This document shows, one piece after another, positions 32,455-40,543 of a DNA stretch of 53,455 bases; position 1 is the stretch's first letter; the number at the start of each line of letters is the position of its first letter. The position numbers and the translations under genes are program-made. The stretch comes from Peptostreptococcaceae bacterium oral taxon 113 str. W5053. Its GTDB lineage: Bacteria; Bacillota; Clostridia; Tissierellales; Peptoniphilaceae. The stretch lies in assembly GCA_000467935.1 (NCBI GenBank), contig KI259809.1, positions 1 through 53,455 of the forward strand, read 5' to 3'. A model generated the notes under the pieces. It made no database searches. It saw only the letters and a list, made by a program, of their open reading frames with translations, and was not told the DNA's origin.

Positions 32455-33751
32455 AATGAATGTTAATGAAGCTTGGATTAAACTTTTTGATAAATATGAT
32501 ATTCTCCATAAAATTCAGAGTGAAGGAGTTTTTTATATTACGGCCAATCAAATAAAAGAATTTAAAGAACCCCGATTAATGGCAAAATGGGATAGTTCTG
32601 AAAATTTACCGAGTATCTTCAAAAAGCACAATATTAATATTTTGCCAATTAGTAGAAATGGATATGTTTTAAGTGATTTTAAATTATATGAACCAATTCC
32701 CGAATTAGGGGAACATATAACGGAAATGCAAAAAGTAGAAATTCCTGAATATGAAACGATTGATATTGGAAATATATCATCAGAAGCAAATGCAATTAAT
32801 GTTCTAATGCTTTCAAAAATATTAGATGATTTTTTAGATGAAGATGATAATGTTGCTACATTTAATGGAAGAATGGGTACAGGCATTTTTAGTTTTAATG
32901 TAGATAGACATAGAGGAACTGCATTTCAAGTTGATGTTAAAAATGCACAATGTGAGATAGACGGAGGGATGGAAAATAATAATTCAGTTGTTATTTTAGA
33001 AGCAAAAAATGTTGTTTATCCAGATTTTCATATAAGGCAACTTTATTATCCGTATAGATTATGGGCAAGTAAAGTTGAGAAGCCGATTAGACTTGTTTTT
33101 TCTATTTATTCAAATCAAATATATAGATTATTTGAATATAAGTTTGAAAACAAAGATAATTATTCATCAATACGATTGATCAAATCAAAAAATTATTCTT
33201 TACAAAATACAGATATTGCTTTAAATGAACTTTATGATGTGTATTCAGATGTAAAAGTAGTTTACAATGATAACCAAAATAACACAGATGTTCCTTTTAT
33301 ACAGGCTAATTCTTTTGAAAGAATTATATCACTTATGGAAATATTATTTGAAGAGGATAAAACTACGGAAGAAATAGCTGAAATTATGCAATTTGATCTA
33401 AGACAGTCAGATTACTATTACAATGCCGGTAAATATCTTGGTTTATTTGAGAAGAAAGATGTTAAAGATGAAGAAAAAACGGTAAAAAAAGTCTCATTAT
33501 CTAAATTGGGAAAAGATACGGTAAAACTTAGATACAAAGAACGTCAATTGAAATTGGTAAGTTTGATTTTAGAACATGAAATATTTCATAGGCTATTCAT
33601 AAATGTTTATAATAACGGAGAGTTACCTACCAAAGAGGAAATTCAAAATATTATGAGAGAAAACAATGTGTGTAATGCCGGTCAAATTGTTAGGCGTTCA
33701 AGTTCGGTTTATTCGTGGGTTAAATGGATATTTAATTTACAAAACATATAA
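32447..33751 (+). CDS. Type II restriction endonuclease, PD-(D/E)XK fold
   Basis: Inferred restriction partner of the upstream methylase. The 434-aa protein has a catalytic-core pattern D172 in CEIDGG followed by E185-x-K187 in VVILEAK, with hydrophobic strands around it, as expected for PD-(D/E)XK nucleases. Its N-terminal region (EAWIKLFDKYDILHKIQ) and C-terminal helix-rich part look like a winged-helix recognition module. It does not resemble MboI/DpnII or Sau3AI endonucleases as I know them. ATG 32447 and ATG 32456 are both possible starts. Overlap with the methylase gene indicates translational coupling. Confidence 0.8.
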   Translation: MIKMNVNEAWIKLFDKYDILHKIQSEGVFYITANQIKEFKEPRLMAKWDSSENLPSIFKKHNINILPISRNGYVLSDFKLYEPIPELGEHITEMQKVEIPEYETIDIGNISSEANAINVLMLSKILDDFLDEDDNVATFNGRMGTGIFSFNVDRHRGTAFQVDVKNAQCEIDGGMENNNSVVILEAKNVVYPDFHIRQLYYPYRLWASKVEKPIRLVFSIYSNQIYRLFEYKFENKDNYSSIRLIKSKNYSLQNTDIALNELYDVYSDVKVVYNDNQNNTDVPFIQANSFERIISLMEILFEEDKTTEEIAEIMQFDLRQSDYYYNAGKYLGLFEKKDVKDEEKTVKKVSLSKLGKDTVKLRYKERQLKLVSLILEHEIFHRLFINVYNNGELPTKEEIQNIMRENNVCNAGQIVRRSSSVYSWVKWIFNLQNI

Positions 33752-33839
33752 AAATAATTTTTGAGTGCAGTGAGAGATAGCATAAATGTTATTTCTTTTT
33801 CTTTACTTGAAAATCGAAAGGAAATAAATTTTACGGATA
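33752..33839. other. Short spacer after the endonuclease gene
   Basis: No gene or clear terminator is seen. The DNA leads into the broken DUF3847-like sequence. Confidence 0.4.
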
Positions 33840-34047
33840 AAAAAACAGAATTAGAAAAGATAAAAGCAAATATTGCAATTAAGCAAGAAGAAAAAGGAAA
33901 ATATGAAAAGAAATTAGTTCAACTTCAAAATAGATAAAAGCAATTAAAAAAAGGGAAAGTCTTAAAGAGAAGAAAAAGCGAAACCACGGATTGATAGAAC
34001 GAGGAGCGATGTTAGAAAGTTTTATTGAGGGAGCAATACTCTTGTAG
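33840..34047 (+). pseudogene. DUF3847-like mobile-element gene, broken
   Basis: A coiled-coil-like stretch (KTELEKIKANIAIKQEEKGK, then YEKKLVQLQNR) ends at a stop near 33935. After a frame change the sequence continues as KKKRNHGLIERGAMLESF and ends at TAG 34045. This N-to-C order, a Lys-rich helix followed by a GLIERGAMLESF-like motif, is that of DUF3847 proteins carried by conjugative and mobilisable elements. At least one stop and one frameshift break it. It marks the right side of the element relic around the R-M genes. Confidence 0.6.
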
Positions 34048-34134
34048 GAAACAAAGAAAAAAGCTAAAGCATTTTTCTATATCTAAAATCAAAAGACAAC
34101 TGAATATAATCCATTCGCTTTTTTATCATCAATA
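34048..34134. other. Spacer between the island and the OppA-type gene
   Basis: AT-rich DNA with no supported gene; the right edge of the accessory island lies somewhere here. Confidence 0.4.
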
Positions 34135-34166
34135 GAAAAAGGTTGCAGTGTATCTTTTGCAACCTT
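34135..34166 (-). terminator. Terminator of the OppA-type gene (minus strand)
   Basis: On the minus strand AAGGTTGCA pairs with TGCAACCTT around AAAGATACAC, followed by TTT. Confidence 0.75.
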
Positions 34167-34216
34167 ATCGCTTAGAGTGTTTTGGTTAAATAGGGTTGAA
34201 TTTGTTCGATATTTGT

Positions 34217-35923
34217 TTATTGACCTAATGAGGTATTGAAGAACAGAGGATAGGATAAAGCCGTGTAAATAATTCCGGTTATATGAGGTTTTACAAAGGA
34301 GCTTCGGGCTGTAAAATACAGGGGAATAATCGGCATGTCGCTCATGAGAATTTGCTCCGCTTCATGCATGGTGCTCCAGGCTTCATCCTGCTTCATAAAG
34401 TATACGGGGGCAATTGTTTTCTCAAAATCTTCATTGTAGTAGTGACCATAATTTTTTTTGTGATTTACTCGAAGGGTTTCCAGTATGGAGAGGGGGTTGG
34501 TGTAATCGGCATAGAGAAAATCCAAGGACAAATCAAAAGCTCCGATACTTTCTAATTGCATTTTTTTATTGGGGTCTACTTCTAAGAGAGTTACATCAAT
34601 GCCCAATATTTTTTTCCATTGTTGAAGGATGTATTTTGCAATTTCGCTCATTTGATGATTGGATTCTATCAAAAGGTTTAATTGTATATTTTTTGCTGTC
34701 TGTTGTTCTTCTTCCAAAGCTTTATTGAAAATATTCAAACTTTCTACAGAATCTTCTTCCGAATCCCAAAGGAAATTTCCCTGTTCTCTAAAATCTACGC
34801 CTTCTTTCGTCTTGAAACCATAAGGGATAAGGGCGGTGGCCGGAGCTTGAGCATCATAACAAAAATTTTTCCATAAAGATTTATGCGGGATGGAGAAAGC
34901 TAATGCACGTCGTAAGGTTTTATTTTTTAACAAGTCTTTATCCATATTGATGCGCAAGAACGCTACTCCTAAATCCTGTTCAATTTGCAAATCGGGTGAT
35001 TGTTGATTCAAATGTTCATTGATCGCATAGCTCAAAGGTTGAATTAAGACGTCTAAATTTTCCGATTCATAGCTTGCCAAGGCTTGAGCGTCATCCTGTA
35101 TAATTTGGAATGAGATTTTATGTAACAAAGAATCGGCATCTTGATGGCATTTTTTTAAAATGATTTCATTTTCCATGGAGGAGTCTCCTTCAAAAATTCC
35201 ATTGGAGATATAGTTTTCATTCAGTTTAAATGCACTGTTCAGCATACTTTCATGACAGGGATAAAAGGCAGGGTCTGAAAATTGCTCCAAGACATTGGGT
35301 AAAGGGTGATTCAATTGAAAAATTAATTGGTTTCCCTCTATTTTAAAGCCTAATTTTTCTTTGGCCTCCGCCAAACTTTTTTCGTAATTTTCTTTTCCCG
35401 TATCTTGCAAAAATTTATTTCGATCTTCTTCAGTCCAATTTTTCAAATCAACCATCGTTGCGTATTCTTCAACGCCTTCAATAAATTGAATTTTATTCCA
35501 TTGACCGTCCTCTTCAAAAAGTCTCATCAAACCTCTTTTAAAATCTTCAGCTGTAAGCGGATCTCCATTGTTCCATACAGCATCGGTTTTAATGGTAAAT
35601 CGAACAGTTTTGCCATCGTCAGAAATTTTCGGAAGTTTGGCAATACCTTCTTGGAGTACACCATCCTGATTATAGGTAATTAAACCGGTATACAAGTGAT
35701 TCAAAATCCATCGATCTTCCATGTCGATTTTTTTTGCAGGATCTAAATTGGGAACTCGAGAGATTCTGGTGTGTAGAATCTTTTCCTGCACTTTAAAAAC
35801 TTCCTCGCCGGTGGTTTCTTGAACGGTGACCGTTTCTGATGTTGTTGCAGTTGTTTGTACAGAGGATTGGCATGCCGCCAAAAACATAATCAGCAGAAGA
35901 GCAAAAACTATTCTTTTTTTCAT
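34217..35923 (-). CDS. Peptide/oligopeptide ABC transporter substrate-binding lipoprotein (OppA family)
   Basis: Extracellular lipid-anchored solute-binding protein of SBP family 5, which delivers peptides to an ABC importer. The 568-aa precursor has a lipoprotein signal (KKRIVFALLLIMFLAAC) with C18 as the likely lipidated cysteine. SBP_bac_5 features follow: NLDPAKKIDMEDRWILNHLY, GLITYNQDGVLQEGIAKLP, VWNNGDPLTAEDFKRGLMRL and the late RRALAFSIPHKSLW. ATG at 35923 follows AGGAGG. No permease or ATPase gene lies next to it, so it is an orphan binding protein in this window. Confidence 0.9.
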   Translation of the reverse strand: MKKRIVFALLLIMFLAACQSSVQTTATTSETVTVQETTGEEVFKVQEKILHTRISRVPNLDPAKKIDMEDRWILNHLYTGLITYNQDGVLQEGIAKLPKISDDGKTVRFTIKTDAVWNNGDPLTAEDFKRGLMRLFEEDGQWNKIQFIEGVEEYATMVDLKNWTEEDRNKFLQDTGKENYEKSLAEAKEKLGFKIEGNQLIFQLNHPLPNVLEQFSDPAFYPCHESMLNSAFKLNENYISNGIFEGDSSMENEIILKKCHQDADSLLHKISFQIIQDDAQALASYESENLDVLIQPLSYAINEHLNQQSPDLQIEQDLGVAFLRINMDKDLLKNKTLRRALAFSIPHKSLWKNFCYDAQAPATALIPYGFKTKEGVDFREQGNFLWDSEEDSVESLNIFNKALEEEQQTAKNIQLNLLIESNHQMSEIAKYILQQWKKILGIDVTLLEVDPNKKMQLESIGAFDLSLDFLYADYTNPLSILETLRVNHKKNYGHYYNEDFEKTIAPVYFMKQDEAWSTMHEAEQILMSDMPIIPLYFTARSSFVKPHITGIIYTALSYPLFFNTSLGQ

Positions 35924-36002
35924 AAAACCTCCTCATAGTGGATTAATAATGAATGTCAAATTTGATAATAAAAAAATTATTCTCATTGAAAATATACAAA
36001 TA

Positions 36003-36031
36003 ATTATACATGATAATTGTGAAAAAGTAAA
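36003..36031 (-). promoter_or_regulatory. Putative promoter of the OppA-type gene
   Basis: On the minus strand TTTACT (36026-36031), 17-bp spacer, TATAAT (36003-36008), about 80 bases before the start. Confidence 0.55.
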
Positions 36032-36099
36032 TAAATTGCGATTTAAGTTTGTATAAGACACCGAAAAAAATATGGATATATACAAAATCAAAGAAATTA

Positions 36100-36128
36100 T
36101 TGCAAGATAGAAAAGGGTCTGCTAAGAT
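36100..36128 (+). promoter_or_regulatory. Putative promoter of apbE
   Basis: TTGCAA (36100-36105), 17-bp spacer, TAAGAT (36123-36128), giving a short leader before ATG 36144. Confidence 0.6.
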
Positions 36129-36143
36129 GAAACGGGTGATAAT

Positions 36144-37193
36144 ATGAAAAAAATTGGAATCATATTGATAGGATTGCTTTTATGTATCTCTTGTGGAAAA
36201 CAAGAAAAGGTGACGAAATATAAAAAATTTAAAGAGGAGTCTTATGGAAATTTTGATACCATTACTTTTTTTGTGGGATATGCGGAAAAAGAAAAAGATT
36301 TTAAAGAAGCCTCTGCATTGTTTCGTAACCATATGCAAAAATTAAACAATCTATTTGATATATATAATGATTATGAGGGATTGGTTAATGTAAAAAGTAT
36401 TAATGATGCGGCGGGAATAAAACCAGTGAAGGTAGAACCGGAGCTGATTGAATTGATTGAACTTTCTAAGACTTTGTATGACAAGACCGGAGGAAAAGTC
36501 AATATTGCCATGGGCTCTATATTGAAACTTTGGCATGCCGCCAGAGAGGATGGAGAAGCTAACGGGAGCTACATTTTACCGAAAGCACAAGATTTACAGG
36601 AAGCATCAAAGCATTGTAATATTGATGATGTCATTGTGAATAAAGAAAAATCCACTGTCTTTTTGAAAGATCCGGAAATGTCTTTGGATATTGGTTCCAT
36701 TGCCAAAGGATTCGCCGTGGAGAAATCAGCCGAGCTTTTGGAGGGAAAAGGCATTGATTCTGTAATTATCAGTGCAGGCGGCGATGTGAGAACTATTGGG
36801 GAACCTAAAGAAACAGATCGAAATTATTGGCTTGTGGGAATACAAAATCCGGATCATCCGGAAGATCAAAGTTCTTTGGCGACGGTTTTGCAAATTCCAA
36901 AAGGAATGAGTGTAGTCACCAGCGGAAATTATCAACGATATTTTGAAAAGGATGGCGTTCGATACCATCATCTAATCGATCCGAAGACTTTACAACCGGG
37001 AAACTATTTTTCATCGGTTTCGGTGATCTGTAAAGATAATGCTTTAGGAGATTTTTTATCAACCGCTCTTTTTCTATCCACTAAAGAAGAGGGAGAAAAA
37101 ATAGCGAAAAAATTTGATGTGGAAGTGTTTTGGATTGGATTGGATGGGAAAATGTCGATGACTGAAGGCGTGAAAACAATGATACAAAAATAA
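36144..37193 (+). CDS. apbE: FAD:protein FMN transferase ApbE, lipoprotein
   Basis: Attaches FMN covalently to Thr or Ser of redox proteins such as Rnf or Nqr subunits outside the cytoplasm. The 349-aa precursor has a lipoprotein signal with lipobox CISC (C17 region), then the ApbE domain: GNFDTITFF, LNNLFDIYNDYEG, SLDIGSIAKGFAVEKSAELL, IISAGGDVRTIG and the C-terminal HHLIDPKTLQPG. The ribosome binding site is weak (GGGTGAT). It is divergent from the OppA-type gene and convergent with the DUF853 gene. No Rnf or Nqr genes are in the window. Confidence 0.92.
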   Translation: MKKIGIILIGLLLCISCGKQEKVTKYKKFKEESYGNFDTITFFVGYAEKEKDFKEASALFRNHMQKLNNLFDIYNDYEGLVNVKSINDAAGIKPVKVEPELIELIELSKTLYDKTGGKVNIAMGSILKLWHAAREDGEANGSYILPKAQDLQEASKHCNIDDVIVNKEKSTVFLKDPEMSLDIGSIAKGFAVEKSAELLEGKGIDSVIISAGGDVRTIGEPKETDRNYWLVGIQNPDHPEDQSSLATVLQIPKGMSVVTSGNYQRYFEKDGVRYHHLIDPKTLQPGNYFSSVSVICKDNALGDFLSTALFLSTKEEGEKIAKKFDVEVFWIGLDGKMSMTEGVKTMIQK

Positions 37194-37279
37194 AAACGTA
37201 GTGGACTTTGTGCTGACCAAAAAAGTTGGATTTGAAAATTCAATTTTTGAAGGTCAGTTCATTTTCACTACGTTTTTTT
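37191..37279. terminator. Long bidirectional terminator between apbE and the DUF853 gene
   Basis: AAAAACGTAGTG (37193-37204) pairs with CACTACGTTTTT (37266-37277). An inner CTGACC/GGTCAG stem and a palindromic TTGAAAATTCAA lie between. The two converging genes share it. Confidence 0.85.
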
Positions 37280-37281
37280 GT

Positions 37282-38739
37282 CTATTTCCTTAAAGTTCCC
37301 AAGATGCCCCGAATCAATTGTTTTCCCACCTCACGACCGATGGAACCCAAAACGTTATTTTGCAGCCTGCCTATGCTGCTGCGATTAAATTTTAAATTTT
37401 TTTCTTTTTTTTCTTTTTCTCTTAATCGCTCTTCTTGTACAGCTAAACGTTCTTTCTCTTTGGCTTGATTTTGTTCAGTTAATATCTCATAGGCGGATTT
37501 GGGATCAATGGTCTCATAATATTTGTCATAGAAAACATTGTCTGAAATCAGAGTTTCTCTTTTCATGGGATCCAAGGTTCCGATTTTGCTTTCCGGAGGT
37601 GCAATCATCACTCGATCGACAGGAGTGGGAGCTCCGGAATCGTCCAATGTTGAAACTAAGGCCTCGCCAACACTTAGAGAGGTAATAGCCTCAGCTACGT
37701 TTACTCCCTCACGAGGACGGAAAGTTTCCGCTGCCAATTTAACATTTTTTTGCTCTTTAGGAGTAAAAGCGCGTAAAGCGTGTTGTACTTTATTGCCCAA
37801 TTGATTCAAAATGCTGTCCGGAACATCGGTCGGGTTTTGGGTGATAAAGAAGACGCCGACGCCTTTAGAGCGAATTAAGCGTACAGTCAACTCCAATTTA
37901 TCCAATAAAGGTTTGGGGGCATCCGTAAAGAGTAAATGAGCCTCATCAAAGAAGAAGACCAGTTTAGGTTGTGAAAGGTCATCTACTTCCGGAAGGGTGT
38001 CATAAAGTTTGCTTAAGAGCCATAAAAGAAAAGTGGAGTATAGTTTTGGATTTTGGAGTAAATGCACGGCAGAAAGAATATTGATGACGCCTTTACCATC
38101 GCGTTCTTGAAACAAATCATGAAGATCCATAACCGGATCGCCAAAGAAATGCTCGACACCTTGCTTTTCTAAGACCAACAAACGTCTGGTGATAGCTCCG
38201 ATGCTGGCTGCGGTAATATTTCCATAGTCACGTCGAAGTTCTTCCGCGTTGTCTTGCATGAAATTTAAAATAGCACGTAAGTCTTTGATATCAATAAGCA
38301 ACAGACCGTTTTTATCCGCCAAATCGAAAGCGATATTTAAAAGTCCTTCCTGGACTTCGTTTAATTCTATCAGTCGAGAGAAGAGTAATGGACCCAAATC
38401 GGAAATATTGGCACGGATGGGAATGCCTTCTTCTCCGAAAACGTCCCATAGTGTAACGGGAAAGGCTTGGGGGGTATAATCTTCCGTGCCGGTTGTGATC
38501 AGACGTTGGGAAATTTTTTCGTTCTCCTCACCTATTTCGGCAAGGCTTGCCAAATCACCTTTTACATCGGCAAGAAATATGGGGATTCCACGTTTGGAAA
38601 GTTGTTCCGCAAGAACTTTCAAGGTGATGGTTTTTCCGGTTCCGGTGGCGCCTGTAATCAGTCCGTGACGGTTTAATTTATTCAGCGAGAAAAAAGCATT
38701 TTCTTCACCTTTTCCAATATGAATTTTTTCAAAAATCAT
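37282..38739 (-). CDS. DUF853 HerA-like ATPase
   Basis: Probable DNA-processing or translocating ATPase of the HerA/FtsK superfamily, function unproven. The 485-aa protein has Walker A GATGTGKT (30-37), IFLADVKGDLASL, Walker B LVFFFDEAHLL, FITQNPTDVPDSILNQLGN and a charged C-terminal coiled-coil tail. Two ATG codons lie at 38742 and 38739; the second is chosen because AGGAGG is 5 bases away. It is a single-gene unit on the minus strand. Relatives such as E. coli YjgR share this arrangement. Confidence 0.9.
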   Translation of the reverse strand: MIFEKIHIGKGEENAFFSLNKLNRHGLITGATGTGKTITLKVLAEQLSKRGIPIFLADVKGDLASLAEIGEENEKISQRLITTGTEDYTPQAFPVTLWDVFGEEGIPIRANISDLGPLLFSRLIELNEVQEGLLNIAFDLADKNGLLLIDIKDLRAILNFMQDNAEELRRDYGNITAASIGAITRRLLVLEKQGVEHFFGDPVMDLHDLFQERDGKGVINILSAVHLLQNPKLYSTFLLWLLSKLYDTLPEVDDLSQPKLVFFFDEAHLLFTDAPKPLLDKLELTVRLIRSKGVGVFFITQNPTDVPDSILNQLGNKVQHALRAFTPKEQKNVKLAAETFRPREGVNVAEAITSLSVGEALVSTLDDSGAPTPVDRVMIAPPESKIGTLDPMKRETLISDNVFYDKYYETIDPKSAYEILTEQNQAKEKERLAVQEERLREKEKKEKNLKFNRSSIGRLQNNVLGSIGREVGKQLIRGILGTLRK

Positions 38740-38929
38740 CATATCCTCCTTGTGTTGTATATTGTTTTCATTATATCATAGAAGGAAAAGAGTAGAGTAG
38801 TGGAAAATTGAGGAAAAGTAGGATTTGTTTTAAAAGAATGTTTTTCAGAGGATATATTAAAGACATAAAGTGAATATGAGAAAGATAGATTATAGATAGA
38901 GAATAGCTGGAAAAAGTCAAGAAAATCGG

Positions 38930-38958
38930 TTGACAATATAAAGCAATTATGGTACTTT
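38930..38958 (+). promoter_or_regulatory. Promoter of the rpmG-secE-nusG operon
   Basis: TTGACA (38930-38935), 17-bp spacer, TACTTT (38953-38958). Confidence 0.7.
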
Positions 38959-38970
38959 TATAAGGGCTTT

Positions 38971-38999
38971 AAGAATGGGTGAATAACACCCATTCTTTT
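38971..38999 (+). promoter_or_regulatory. Attenuator-like hairpin in the rpmG leader
   Basis: AAGAATGGGTG (38971-38981) pairs perfectly with CACCCATTCTT (38987-38997), followed by a short T run. It stands between the promoter and rpmG, so it may attenuate transcription or stabilise the leader. Confidence 0.6.
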
Positions 39000-39033
39000 A
39001 AGTGTAAATTTAGGATGTATCAGGAGGTGTAAC

Positions 39034-39183
39034 ATGAGAGAACGTATCATCTTAGCATGTACGGAATGCAAAAACAGGAATTATACATCCACAAAGGAGA
39101 AAAAGAATACTCCGAATCGTGTAGAGCTGAAAAAATATTGCAAGCATTGCAAGACTCACACCTTACACAGAGAAACTAGATAG
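39034..39183 (+). CDS. rpmG: 50S ribosomal protein L33
   Basis: A 49-aa ribosomal protein of the large subunit. Two CxxC pairs (CTEC and CKHC) mark the zinc-binding form. The sequence RERIILACTECKNRNY at the start and THTLHRETR at the end are typical of L33. ATG 39034 follows AGGAGG. It is the first gene of the operon leading to secE and nusG, the usual order when tuf lies elsewhere. It was found by reading the sequence, as it is too short for a long-ORF list. Confidence 0.95.
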   Translation: MRERIILACTECKNRNYTSTKEKKNTPNRVELKKYCKHCKTHTLHRETR

Positions 39184-39198
39184 AAAGGATGTAGATTC

Positions 39199-39414
39199 AT
39201 GGCTGCGCAAACAGAAACTAAGGAAAAGAAAGCATCAACCACAAAGAATTTTTTTCAGGGCGTAAAGTCTGAGTATCGAAAGATTGTTTGGCCTGGCTGG
39301 AAAACATTGTTAAATTACTCGGTTGTAGTAATTGTTATTTCCATCCTGGTATCTCTATTGGTTTGGGGATTAGATGAAGTATTTAGGACTCTTGTGTCAC
39401 TGCTTGTGAAATAG
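39199..39414 (+). CDS. secE: Preprotein translocase subunit SecE
   Basis: Small essential subunit of the SecYEG channel. The 71-aa protein has a basic N-terminus and one C-terminal membrane helix, with the conserved FFQGVKSEYRKIVWPGWKTL before it. ATG 39199 follows AAAGGA. Located between rpmG and nusG as in most bacteria. Confidence 0.95.
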   Translation: MAAQTETKEKKASTTKNFFQGVKSEYRKIVWPGWKTLLNYSVVVIVISILVSLLVWGLDEVFRTLVSLLVK

Positions 39415-39420
39415 CGGAAG

Positions 39421-39456
39421 GGAGGACGGAGCTACGAGTAAAGTTCCGAATTTACT
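39421..39456 (+). promoter_or_regulatory. nusG ribosome binding region with looped-out hairpin
   Basis: GGAGG (39421-39425) and GGAG (39428-39431) lie 25-31 bases from the nusG ATG, too far for normal use. AGTAAA (39437-39442) pairs with TTTACT (39451-39456) directly before the ATG. Folding this 20-base hairpin leaves CTACG between GGAG and the ATG, a normal spacing of 5. Confidence 0.6.
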
Positions 39457-40020
39457 ATGTTAGAAGAATTCACAGACAAACAAGCACAATGGGAAGAACG
39501 GTCTAAAGATGGAAAATGGTATGTTGTACATACATATTCCGGACATGAGAACAAAGTAAAAGCCAATATTGAAAAAATGGTTGAGAACAGAGGATATATC
39601 GATGATATTTTTCAGGTCTTAGTGCCGATGGAAAATTATATCGATAGCAAAGGCGGGACAAACGAATTTAAGGAACGTAAATTATTTCCCGGATATGTGT
39701 TCGTAAAAATGGTAGTCAATGATGTAACCTGGTTTCTTGTGAGAAATACAAGAGGAGTTACGGGATTTGTAGGACCGGGCACCAAACCGGTACCATTAAG
39801 AGACGATGAAGTGACTAAGTTCGGTATTCGAGAACCGAGAGTAGGCACATTAGAAGTAAATGTTGGAGACCGAATTCGCGTATGTGAAGGTCCTTTCCAA
39901 GATTTTACCGGTGAAGTAAATAGCGTAAACCATGAAAAGAATAAATTGAATGCTTATCTGTCCATCTTCGGGCGAGAAACCCTGGTAGAACTGGACTTTG
40001 ATAATATAGAGATATTCTAG
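39457..40020 (+). CDS. nusG: Transcription termination/antitermination factor NusG
   Basis: Binds RNA polymerase and modulates pausing, termination and coupling with the ribosome. The 187-aa protein has the NGN domain (KWYVVHTYSGHENKVKANIEK, FPGYVFVKMV, WFLVRNTRGVTGFVG) and the C-terminal KOW domain (VGDRIRVCEGPFQDFTGEV). An in-frame stop lies just upstream of ATG 39457, which fixes this as the earliest ATG start. The Shine-Dalgarno sequence is unusually far away (see the hairpin entry). Confidence 0.96.
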   Translation: MLEEFTDKQAQWEERSKDGKWYVVHTYSGHENKVKANIEKMVENRGYIDDIFQVLVPMENYIDSKGGTNEFKERKLFPGYVFVKMVVNDVTWFLVRNTRGVTGFVGPGTKPVPLRDDEVTKFGIREPRVGTLEVNVGDRIRVCEGPFQDFTGEVNSVNHEKNKLNAYLSIFGRETLVELDFDNIEIF

Positions 40021-40030
40021 ATCGTGATAA

Positions 40031-40061
40031 CGTGGGAGGGTTAGTCCCCGCCAAAACCACA
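40031..40061 (+). promoter_or_regulatory. Leader hairpin before rplK, possible L1-binding site
   Basis: GTGG (40032-40035) pairs with CCAC (40057-40060) with an inner GGG/CCC stem. A similar GTGGGAGG...ACCAC element lies before rplA. L1 autoregulates the rplK-rplA operon in bacteria by binding such mRNA structures; here this is inferred. Confidence 0.45.
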
Positions 40062-40077
40062 CTAAGGAGGACATGAA

Positions 40078-40503
40078 ATGGCCAAAAAAATACAAGCGAT
40101 GATTAAATTACAAATTCCGGCAGGAAAAGCGACGCCGGCTCCCCCGGTAGGTACAGCACTTGGACCTCACGGGGTTAATATTATGCAATTCACAAAGGAA
40201 TTTAACGCAAGAACCCAAGACCAAATGGGATTGATTATTCCTGTAGTTATGACTGTATATCAAGACAGAACTTTTACTTTTATTACAAAAACTCCTCCGG
40301 CAGCCGTTTTAATTAAAAAGGCGATCGGCCTTGAAAGCGGATCCGGAGAACCGAATAAAAATAAGGTAGGTAAGATTACAAGAGCTCAATTGGAAGAAAT
40401 CGCTAAGACAAAAATGGAAGATTTAAACGCAACTTCCGTTGAAGCGGCTGCAAGCATGATTGCCGGCACTGCAAGAAGTATGGGAGTTACAGTCGAAGAC
40501 TAA
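40078..40503 (+). CDS. rplK: 50S ribosomal protein L11
   Basis: Large-subunit protein at the GTPase-associated centre, target region of thiostrepton-type antibiotics. The 141-aa protein has the N-terminal domain (IKLQIPAGKATPAPPVGTALG) and the C-terminal RNA-binding domain (YQDRTFTFITKTPPAAVLIKK). ATG 40078 follows AAGGAGG. Operon with rplA. Confidence 0.97.
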   Translation: MAKKIQAMIKLQIPAGKATPAPPVGTALGPHGVNIMQFTKEFNARTQDQMGLIIPVVMTVYQDRTFTFITKTPPAAVLIKKAIGLESGSGEPNKNKVGKITRAQLEEIAKTKMEDLNATSVEAAASMIAGTARSMGVTVED

Positions 40504-40528
40504 GTGGGAGGATATCCGATAATACCAC
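40504..40528 (+). promoter_or_regulatory. Hairpin before rplA, possible L1-binding site
   Basis: GTGG (40504-40507) and CCAC (40525-40528) enclose GA, an inner GGATATCC stem and GATAATA. Two short helices with an asymmetric internal loop fit the described L1 mRNA motif. It shares GTGGGAGG and ACCAC with the element before rplK. Confidence 0.5.
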
Positions 40529-40543
40529 AAGGAGGAAAAATCA

